Below, one piece after another: positions 9,101 through 13,429 of a DNA stretch of 13,429 nt. Positions within the stretch are counted from its first letter, which is position 1; each line of letters starts with the position of its first letter. The position numbers and the translations under genes were made by a program. This DNA is from CAYHZL01 sp964361075. Lineage in GTDB: Bacteria > Bacteroidota > Ignavibacteria > UBA10030 > UBA8401. The notes below the pieces were generated by a model. The model was not told the DNA's origin, did no database searches, and saw nothing but the letters and a program-made list of their open reading frames with translations. The stretch spans positions 1 to 13,429 of the forward strand of contig CAYHZL010000091.1 of NCBI GenBank assembly GCA_964361075.1, given 5' to 3'.

Positions 9101-9292
9101 GAAGCGTTTTCCTATTATGCGTATCCAACACGATTCTTTTTTAACGGGACGTACGGTTTGGATCAATTTACTATTTCGAAACAAAATAAAAATTACACTT
9201 ATGGAAAAGAGTGGCGCTTTTATTTCGGCATCTTATTCGGATTTGATTTCAGCAACGATGTTGTTCAACGATTTAAAGGAGTATATCAATGA
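6110..9292 (+). CDS. Outer-membrane fusion: HExxH peptidase, TolB-like propeller, beta-barrel
   Basis: The 1060-residue product shows three parts. Residues about 38-310 form a gluzincin-type (peptidase MA-like) domain with HEFTH (136-140) and a probable third zinc ligand Glu196 in SWFAEGVAQ. Residues about 335-600 hold PD40/TolB-type blades with SPDGK motifs (near 346, 393 and 487). The C-terminal third (about 680-1060) is rich in amphipathic strands and has a GGLVGMKGFPFY segment like surface-antigen/Omp85-type barrels. It is thus probably a barrel-anchored peptidase whose soluble part may face the periplasm or the outside. I took GTG at 6110 because GGAGA (6096-6100) lies 9 nt upstream. A second GTG at 6146 would give a more standard 21-residue signal peptide (ending LLFSQ) but lacks a ribosome binding site. 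The gene follows the lipoprotein gene by 5 nt and overlaps the next by 4 nt, so the three are probably co-transcribed and translationally coupled. The substrate is unknown. Confidence 0.8.
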   Translation: MFLFSNRSIIFFVKTIFLSTCCIVISTQLLFSQEEHINHVELKWRTIETEHFYIHFHNGAERSGRVAAKVAEEIFGPVTSLYNHVPDQKVSIIMKDYDDYSNGAAYFYDNKIELWAPSLDFDLRGAHNWLRNVITHEFTHIIQIQTSMKYGRRVPGFYVQWLNYEDERRQDVLYGYPNTVVSYPVSGFVVPSWFAEGVAQYNRPEASYDTWDSHRDMILRMYALDGNMLSWNEMSVFGKTSLGNESSYNAGFSLAKYISETYGQDAIPRIAKNLSRLDAWTIDAAIERALGKNGQALYQEWKETMTTRYKEKTATIKTNIVEGRKYFFDGKDSLATGIGFANLNPVFSPDGKRFAYTSNKQTDYFGTSALFVGNFETKNEKQIIGGVRSSISWSPDGKKLYYTKHSHKNPNWSNLSDIYVYDVESEKETRLTFGKRAISASLSSNGSQLVFTSESDGTLNIAVVDSIGNNFRQLTAFRNGEQTYHPKWSPDGKTIVFGFSVNDGQDIARVSSDSGAVEFLVTGDDDARDPVFEIDGSAIIFSSDRTGIYNLYRMELSTGTISQLTNVVGGAFMATVSCNGAIIYSGYTSEGFKLRMLDEPRPADFSTSSYQYVRPSPKNDIDTSLPRNKFDWKQLRAFDDTQYSTAEEKNYKNIFTSLSIIPFLRIDNYNTKSSGLDVLKPGLYFISSDVLDKYSIFGGAAMNKSFERDLFFIFDYRDRIVGLYQLGLAPTISFEMYNITRKRLHEELVIVKDLEISHADVTFALIEFDLYFKQHLLSENDVLSLGYSHSRYSTDISSFLVEKSALLVPASSELYFKGNDISVQWNWKGIAPSRTMEVNPVGISLFVRYDYEMNRFNSTGDYDRTETGLTPHLTPFNFHKAEFKVTQHFQLPLWKHTLSFSLRGGTIFGPQVPDFFDFYAGGLVGMKGFPFYAISGNEVATLNIAYRFPLWENIDVRVMQLHFDKLYGEVHGDYGNAWNGDPNIRDFKKDAGFELRLEAFSYYAYPTRFFFNGTYGLDQFTISKQNKNYTYGKEWRFYFGILFGFDFSNDVVQRFKGVYQ

Positions 9293-10227
9293 AAAAAATA
9301 TGTAACGCGGAGACGCGAAGAGACGGAGCAAGTTTATTATTTTTCCCTTTGCGACTCTGCGCCTTTGCGGTGTTCTTTTCAATATCATTTGCTCAACAAA
9401 ATTATTTATCAGGAAATCTGCACAACGATTTACTTGCTTCATTACAAAACGATTCGTTGTTACTTCAGCATCATTCAACAATTGATGAAGCGCAGTTGAA
9501 GCATCCGTTACGCAGCGGATTATATTCAATTATTCTTCCTGGATCAGGTCAATATACAAATGGTGATTATATAAAAAGTGCAATCTTTTTTGCTGCAGAA
9601 GTTGCCGGTGTTGCGACTGCAATAATTTATTCTAACAAAGGTGATGCAAAGACTAACGAGTTTCAAAATTATGCAGACGCACATTGGAGCGCCGTACGTT
9701 ATGCACAGTGGATAAAAACTTATGGTGTTGCTGATTATGGACCGGGCACAGCTAACATTACCATCAATCCGAATACTGCGCTTCCTCCTTGGCAGCGGGT
9801 AAACTTCGAAGAAATTAGAACTTGGGAACATGGACAACATAAAACCGGTTTCTCACATGCGCTTCCAAACTATGGTGAGCAACAATATTATGAATTGATA
9901 GGAAAATATAATCAGTTTAAATTTGGCTGGGATACGTATCCGCTGGATGCACAAGGTATTCCAATTTCTGATGGAGGAGTTGGACACTACGATGATTTAA
10001 TTCCGCAGCAGATGAAAGATTATGCTGTGAACAGAGGAAAGGCAAACGATTATTATTATGTCTCCGGTGTTGCGGCAGGTTTGGTAGTTGCAAATCATCT
10101 TATCAGTGCGCTTGAAGCATTTCTTACTGCGAAGAGCTACAACAAAACTATTTCAACAGAAATGGGAATGCGTTTAGATGATGCGGGTGGATTGGCAGTG
10201 GCTTCGACTGTAAAAATTAATTTTTGA
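9289..10227 (+). CDS. Small membrane-associated protein, DUF5683-like, with repeat-derived signal peptide
   Basis: The 312-residue product overlaps the previous gene by ATGA (9289-9292) and has a strong AAAGGAG (9275-9281) 7 nt before the ATG, fixing the start. An export signal ending SISFAQ (to residue 36) is preceded by a segment encoded by a dispersed repeat (residues about 5-28). The mature part has LYSIILPGSGQYTNGDY followed by a hydrophobic stretch (SAIFFAAEVAGVATAII), reminiscent of the DUF5683 family. A second hydrophobic stretch lies near the C-terminus (YYYVSGVAAGLVVANHLIS). The middle is Tyr/Trp-rich and hydrophilic with no catalytic motif that I recognise. The family assignment is tentative. 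Coupling to the peptidase-barrel gene suggests an accessory role in the envelope. Confidence 0.65.
   Translation: MKKICNAETRRDGASLLFFPLRLCAFAVFFSISFAQQNYLSGNLHNDLLASLQNDSLLLQHHSTIDEAQLKHPLRSGLYSIILPGSGQYTNGDYIKSAIFFAAEVAGVATAIIYSNKGDAKTNEFQNYADAHWSAVRYAQWIKTYGVADYGPGTANITINPNTALPPWQRVNFEEIRTWEHGQHKTGFSHALPNYGEQQYYELIGKYNQFKFGWDTYPLDAQGIPISDGGVGHYDDLIPQQMKDYAVNRGKANDYYYVSGVAAGLVVANHLISALEAFLTAKSYNKTISTEMGMRLDDAGGLAVASTVKINF
9304..9374. repeat. Dispersed imperfect palindrome inside a signal-peptide coding region
   Basis: The left arm at about 9304-9331 (GCGGAGACGCGAAGAG-type) and the right arm at about 9348-9374 (CGACTCTGCGCCTTTGCGG-type) are imperfect reverse complements around an A/T-rich centre. 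Sequences of this style are dispersed palindromes in many bacterial genomes and typically translate into NAETRR...LRLCAFA-like peptides; both pieces occur here (residues 6-11 and 21-27). The repeat lies in frame inside the N-terminus of the gene starting at 9289, between its start codon and the FFSISFAQ cleavage region. Confidence 0.7.
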
Positions 10228-10235
10228 GATTATAT

Positions 10236-10336
10236 CTGAAGTTATGCAAAAAAACATTCACCACGGATAACACGGAAAAAACACGGATATTCACAGATTG
10301 TTATCCGTGGTTATAAAACAGTTTGCTAAACTTCAG
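10236..10336. repeat. Nested palindrome between convergent genes
   Basis: The inner arms ACCACGGATAAC (10260-10271) and GTTATCCGTGGT (10300-10311) are perfect over 12 bp, with a second CACGGAT copy (10282-10288) between them. Outer arms 10236-10250 and 10322-10336 match at 13 of 15 positions. The element fills the 112-nt space between the stop at 10227 and the stop of the oppositely oriented lptG at 10340. It could fold in transcripts from either side and act as a shared end structure, but no good T-run marks it as an intrinsic terminator. Confidence 0.7.
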
Positions 10337-10339
10337 TTG

Positions 10340-11425
10340 CTATTTCTCAACTCGTATTAAATTAATAAGACCTGCAGAGAGAAAAATAATATTTGCAAGC
10401 CACGCTGTCAGCATCGGATTAATATCGCCGTTGTAGCCGAACACTTCGCTGGTTTTCATAAAGGCGAGATAAATAAAACAGATGGCGATGGAAATACCGA
10501 ATTGCAGTGCGAGTCCGCTGCGGCGTTTGCCAAATGAAAACGGAACACCGAAGAGTACAACAATAACGCTGGCAAATGGAAATGATACTTTGCCGTAAAA
10601 ATCTACTAACCAGCGCGAAACATCGGTGCCGCTTCGTTGCTGTCTATCAATAAATAGTTTGAGTTCATTGTAATCTAACTCGTCCGGCTTTTCTTGTTTC
10701 TTCACGATGTCTTTCGGTGTAAAACGAAGCGTGTCGAAATCAACCTTGTCAAATTTGCGGACAGTTTCTTTGTTGCCGGAAAAATTTCTTTGTGAGCAAA
10801 GCAAAAGCGTCCAGCGTTGTTTGGTGCTGTCATAACTGATTTGCTGTGCATCAAATCGTTGTTCAATGCTGATCAAACTTGTATCGCTGAAATCTTGTAT
10901 AGATATTCTGTTGCCGATTCTGCTCGATGCATCGAAGTAGCCGATATACACAATGCGCCGCGGTCCATCTTGCAAATAAATATGTTCGCGTGCTGTTGAT
11001 TCGAAATGACGCTGCAGATATTTTCGTTCGATACTGAATTTATGTTGATTTGCATACGGCACAATCCAGCCGTTGAAATACACCGATACGAAACTGATGA
11101 CAAGAGCGACGGACATCAGCGGCAGCATGTAGCGGTATAAACTTAATCCGCCGGCTTTCATCGCGGTCAGTTCGTTTTGTGTGGAAAGTTTTCCTGTGGT
11201 GAACAGCGATGAGAGCAGAACCGCAACCGGTGTCATCAGTTTTATGATCTCCGGCATGAAGGCAATGTAATATTGAATAATGATACGCGTCTCAACATTG
11301 TGGTCGAGAAAGTCGTCGAGATTTTCCAATAAATCAATGACGACAAAAATCGTAACGAACGTAATCAGTCCGAACACAATGCCGAGAATAAATTTTTTTA
11401 GTATGTAGCGATCAATAATTTTCAT
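10340..11425 (-). CDS. lptG: LPS export permease, LptF/LptG (YjgP/YjgQ) family, LptG-like
   Basis: The 361-residue product matches the family length. It opens with MKIIDRYILKKF, the typical LptG-like start, and has hydrophobic segments at about 12-32, 56-77 and 99-118. A periplasmic beta-rich region (about 120-270) follows, then three more segments at about 277-297, 305-324 and 336-356. The cytoplasmic NELTAMKAGGLSLYR stretch (84-98) is the conserved family region that faces the LptB ATPase. With LptF it forms the inner-membrane part of the ABC transporter that extracts lipopolysaccharide for transport to the outer membrane. The frame is open back to 11503, but I chose the ATG at 11425 because the family start lies there and the upstream part overlaps palindromes. 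No clear ribosome binding site precedes it. It follows the lptF-like gene by 169 nt on the same strand. The F/G assignment rests on N-terminal resemblance. Confidence 0.88.
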   Translation of the reverse strand: MKIIDRYILKKFILGIVFGLITFVTIFVVIDLLENLDDFLDHNVETRIIIQYYIAFMPEIIKLMTPVAVLLSSLFTTGKLSTQNELTAMKAGGLSLYRYMLPLMSVALVISFVSVYFNGWIVPYANQHKFSIERKYLQRHFESTAREHIYLQDGPRRIVYIGYFDASSRIGNRISIQDFSDTSLISIEQRFDAQQISYDSTKQRWTLLLCSQRNFSGNKETVRKFDKVDFDTLRFTPKDIVKKQEKPDELDYNELKLFIDRQQRSGTDVSRWLVDFYGKVSFPFASVIVVLFGVPFSFGKRRSGLALQFGISIAICFIYLAFMKTSEVFGYNGDINPMLTAWLANIIFLSAGLINLIRVEK

Positions 11426-11432
11426 GACGCTG

Positions 11433-11482
11433 GATGGTTGACCATCATCGTAACTATTTATTCTATTAGGGGTAAATACCCC
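11433..11482 (-). other. Two tight hairpins in the lptG leader
   Basis: GATGGT (11433-11438) and ACCATC (11441-11446) form a 6-bp palindrome 7 nt before the lptG start. GGGGTA (11469-11474) and TACCCC (11477-11482) form another. Both loops are very short as drawn, so in RNA the outer 4-5 pairs would form. As DNA each could be an operator. With the downstream elements they make a row of five hairpins between lptF and lptG. No function can be assigned from the sequence. Confidence 0.4.
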
Positions 11483-11497
11483 GCCGCTTGTGCGTGA

Positions 11498-11566
11498 TGT
11501 CATTCCCGCGCGTTTTTAGCGGGAATCTATTCTGTGGATGCCCGATAAAAACATTCGGGCATGACA
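11498..11566. repeat. Dispersed TCATTCCCGC-type repeat with three-way-junction symmetry
   Basis: The ends TGTCAT (11498-11503) and ATGACA (11561-11566) are complementary. Inside, ATTCCCGC (11502-11509) pairs with GCGGGAAT (11519-11526), and ATGCCCGA (11538-11545) pairs with TCGGGCAT (11555-11562). The inner stems share a few bases with the outer one, so the full set cannot form at once without slight shifts. This is a widely seen style of bacterial dispersed palindrome. It sits between lptF and lptG. Confidence 0.75.
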
Positions 11567-11570
11567 AATA

Positions 11571-11590
11571 CTCCGCAGCTTGCTGCGGAG
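11571..11590 (-). terminator. GC-rich hairpin right after lptF, possible terminator
   Basis: CTCCGCAGC (11571-11579) and GCTGCGGAG (11582-11590) form a perfect 9-bp stem with a 2-nt loop, 4 nt past the lptF stop. Read on the minus strand it is followed by only a weak T-rich stretch (TATTTGT). On the plus strand a better T-run (ATTTTTATTT) follows, but no plus-strand gene needs ending here. It may cause partial termination or protect the 3' end of lptF mRNA, or it may be another repeat unit. Confidence 0.4.
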
Positions 11591-11594
11591 ATTT

Positions 11595-12980
11595 TTATTT
11601 GCGCACTCGTGCGATTCTGTACTGTTGATATGTGATAATAATATTTTTCCACCATGCGAACGAGAAATTCAGTTCAACATTTTCTTTTGCGATGCGATAT
11701 GTGAGTACGATACCGAGCAAGCCGATGGCAATATTAGCAACCCACATGCCGAGCCACGGATCAATGAGTTCGCGGTCGGCAAGTTTTTCGCCGCCAATAA
11801 GCGATGCCCAATACAAAAGAAAAAATCCGAGTGAGAGTGATGCGGCAATACCAAATCCGCCGCGGCGCGCCATAACACCAAGCGGAGCTCCGACGAGAAC
11901 AAAAACGAAACAGGCAATCGGTATAGAATATTTTTTATAAATCTCAACATCGTACACGCGTATTTGTTTTTCTTGGTATGTATAATTTGCAAGTTCCGAT
12001 TCCACAACATTACGGAAAAACATTAACTGGCTGTTGATGTTTGTGTATTGCTCCATTGGCGACCACACTCCGCGAGTCTGATCCGATGGAGCAATGGAAC
12101 CGGTAAAAAGTTTTTCGTTGAGACCGTTGTTGTAACGAGTGATGCGAGTTTCAATTTCGTTTAACTGTTGTTGAAGACTGTCAACAATGTAGCGCATTTC
12201 GCCGGAGCTTAATTCTCGGTCGCCGCGTCCGAAAGCATTGTTTGATGAGCGCTCGAATTCAAATCCTTCGGCAACAGTTGTTAATCGTTGTCGTTCAAAT
12301 TTTATTGCGCGGTACACTTTAAAATCTGTTGTGTTCAGTTCGTTGATTTCACCATCATACAAATCCATAATTAATTTGCGGTAGTCTTCAGAAAATGAAA
12401 GCTTGCCGCGTCGTGCGGTAATGACGGTGTTTTTACTCGGGTCGGTGTGATTGTAAATGGTAACACCTTCAAGCTCGTTCGATTCTTCAAAAGTTTTTCG
12501 GACAAGAATACTGTACCCCGGCATTTCCTGCGAAAATAATCCCGGCACAAGCGTCAGTGTCGGTTTTTTTCTTCGGATATCAATCATCAATGTTTTTGAA
12601 CGATGATTTGCTTCGGGAAGAATTTTGTTATTGAACTCAATCATCAAATAGGAAATGAGTACTCCGAGAATAAGAACGGGAAACATCATACGATACAAAC
12701 TGACACCGCTCGCTTTCATTGCGGTTACTTCGTTGGAAGCAGACAAGCCGCCGAATGCCATCAACGTTGCAACAAGCACAGCCATCGGAACGGCAAGCAC
12801 GACCATCCACGCGAGATTCATCAGCATTAATTCGATGATGATGCGTGCGCTCAATCCTTTGCCGACGAGCTGGTCCATAAATTTCATGATGAATTGCAGA
12901 ATGAACAAAAACATCAAAATAAAAAATGAACCGAAGAGCGGCGCAAAGTGTGCTTTTAGTATGTGTCGGAAGAAAATCAT
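11595..12980 (-). CDS. lptF: LPS export permease, LptF/LptG (YjgP/YjgQ) family, LptF-like
   Basis: The 461-residue product begins MIFFRHILKAHF, as in LptF. Hydrophobic segments lie at about 12-34, 47-78 and 97-114, then a large periplasmic region, then segments at about 351-370, 377-396 and 408-428. The family stretch SNEVTAMKASGVSLYR (82-97) is present. With LptG and the LptB ATPase it would form the inner-membrane lipopolysaccharide exporter. It is roughly 95 residues longer than the E. coli protein, and the extra length lies in the periplasmic part. That part includes a predicted coiled-coil-like stretch at about 263-285 (IVDSLQQQLNEIETRITRY). Bacteroidota members are often longer, so this is a lineage trait more than a defect. 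I chose ATG at 12980; a TTG at 12995 is in frame but would add five residues without a better ribosome binding site. Confidence 0.87.
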   Translation of the reverse strand: MIFFRHILKAHFAPLFGSFFILMFLFILQFIMKFMDQLVGKGLSARIIIELMLMNLAWMVVLAVPMAVLVATLMAFGGLSASNEVTAMKASGVSLYRMMFPVLILGVLISYLMIEFNNKILPEANHRSKTLMIDIRRKKPTLTLVPGLFSQEMPGYSILVRKTFEESNELEGVTIYNHTDPSKNTVITARRGKLSFSEDYRKLIMDLYDGEINELNTTDFKVYRAIKFERQRLTTVAEGFEFERSSNNAFGRGDRELSSGEMRYIVDSLQQQLNEIETRITRYNNGLNEKLFTGSIAPSDQTRGVWSPMEQYTNINSQLMFFRNVVESELANYTYQEKQIRVYDVEIYKKYSIPIACFVFVLVGAPLGVMARRGGFGIAASLSLGFFLLYWASLIGGEKLADRELIDPWLGMWVANIAIGLLGIVLTYRIAKENVELNFSFAWWKNIIITYQQYRIARVRK

Positions 12981-13071
12981 TGATAGAATATACAAAACTA
13001 AAATGTCTTCTTGAAATTCTTTAACAAATTTTCTACATTTTATGTAGTTCTCATTGAAACATTCTTTGGAT

Positions 13072-13213
13072 AGTCATTGCGAGGCGTTTTTTGCCGAAGT
13101 TCCGCTGTACGGAATCCCGTACAGCGGGACAATCTTCTTAACTTGAAGAAAAGATTGTGCCGAAGGCATTCCGTTGGAACTTCGCTCATAGAAAGCATTC
13201 GCTCGCAATGACT
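13072..13213. repeat. 142-bp TCATTGCGAG-type multi-stem palindromic repeat
   Basis: Outer arms AGTCATTGCGAG (13072-13083) and CTCGCAATGACT (13202-13213) are perfect over 12 bp. CGAAGTTCC (13095-13103) pairs with GGAACTTCG (13176-13184). A side hairpin CCGCTGTACGG / CCGTACAGCGG (13102-13112 / 13117-13127) and another ACAATCTT / AAGATTGT (13129-13136 / 13151-13158) branch from the middle. Five T residues (13213-13217) follow. The end motif is a common dispersed repeat type in bacteria. It lies upstream of lptF and contains no gene. Confidence 0.85.
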
Positions 13214-13271
13214 TTTTCAGCGTGGACTAAGTAGCAAGCAACTATCCCTTCAACCATAAGGAGAACAGTTC

Positions 13272-13380
13272 ATAAGCGAATTGATACCAAGTTCTACAAA
13301 ACATAGTTGGCGTTTTTTAATTTTCAAAGTTCGCGCTTTGACTGTTTTCTCAATTCTATTTGTTACTCTAGGGTATCTCT
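13272..13380 (+). pseudogene. Possible broken 5' end of a membrane-protein gene
   Basis: A good ribosome binding site AAGGAG (13258-13263) is followed 8 nt later by ATA (13272) instead of ATG. The frame then reads SELIPSSTKHSWRF and continues into a hydrophobic stretch ALTVFSILFVTLGYL before TAA at 13378-13380. The pattern of basic/polar start plus membrane segment looks like the N-terminus of a real protein, and a dispersed repeat begins 13 nt after the stop. The first in-frame accepted start is TTG at 13281, giving only 33 residues. It could be a gene start cut off by the repeat, a tiny membrane peptide, or chance. I do not recognise the family. Confidence 0.3.
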
Positions 13381-13392
13381 AAAAACAGTGTC

Positions 13393-13429
13393 GTCATTGC
13401 GAGAGAGCGAAGCGACCGAAGCAATCTTT
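13393..13429. repeat. Start of a second TCATTGCGAG-type repeat, cut by the window end
   Basis: GTCATTGCGAG (13393-13403) repeats the 11 bases at 13073-13083, followed by GAGCGAAGCGACCGAAGCAATC, the usual continuation of this repeat type (first part 13404-13413). The other arm would lie beyond the window, so the extent is unknown. Between the two copies (13214-13392) the only thing seen is the possible broken gene start. Confidence 0.7.

Noticed and set aside
11426..11503. N-terminal extension of the LptG-like frame to 11503
   Set aside because: The extra residues come from palindromic sequence, while the family-typical MKIIDRYILKKF begins at the ATG at 11425.
12993..13030. Bacteroidetes-type promoter (TTTG ... 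TAGTTTTG) before lptF on the minus strand
   Set aside because: TAGTTTTG fits the -7 box, but the spacing to TTTG is 24 nt and the start site would fall only a few bases before the ATG; too weak to list.

Overview
The window looks like a chromosomal segment from the Bacteroidota/Chlorobiota side of the FCB group, most likely an Ignavibacteria-like or Chlorobi-like lineage. Three things point there: a PorV-type outer-membrane protein of the type IX secretion system (T9SS), a large secreted protein ending in a T9SS type A sorting domain, and a Cys-Lys-Lys-Asp-Glu lipoprotein of Bacteroidota style. Several genes also have clear AAGGA/GGAG ribosome binding sites, which are uncommon in Bacteroidia and Flavobacteriia but usual in Chlorobi/Ignavibacteria. 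The placement is inferred from protein families, not from a marker gene.

Layout. 1-299: gene-free leader filled with palindromic repeats. 300-1421 (+): PorV-like protein. 1422-1636: more palindromes. 1637-4660 (+): secreted M6-peptidase-like protein with FG-GAP/VCBS-type repeats and a T9SS tail, whose zinc-binding HExxH is replaced by ANIAS. 4746-6104, 6110-9292 and 9289-10227 (+): a tight three-gene unit (5-nt gap, then 4-nt overlap). It encodes a lipoprotein of four Ig-like domains, an outer-membrane fusion of peptidase (intact HEFTH), beta-propeller and beta-barrel, and a small membrane-associated protein. 10228-10339: nested palindrome between convergent genes. 10340-11425 and 11595-12980 (both -): LptG- and LptF-type permeases of the lipopolysaccharide export ABC transporter, separated by about 170 nt packed with hairpins. 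12981-13429: divergent intergenic region with a 142-bp multi-stem repeat, a possible broken gene start and the beginning of a second copy of that repeat.

How the genes fit together. Everything recognisable concerns the cell envelope: LPS transport (LptF/LptG), T9SS cargo delivery (PorV), a T9SS cargo (the M6-like protein), and a probable surface module (lipoprotein plus barrel-anchored peptidase). No complete T9SS or Lpt locus is present; PorU, LptB and the rest lie elsewhere.

The points most worth a second look are: the M6-like protein that has lost its catalytic site while keeping the rest of the fold signature; the dispersed repeat that supplies most of the signal peptide of the 9289-10227 gene; the run of hairpins between lptF and lptG; and the density of unrelated palindromic repeat families. 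I saw no tRNA, rRNA, CRISPR array or transposase gene.
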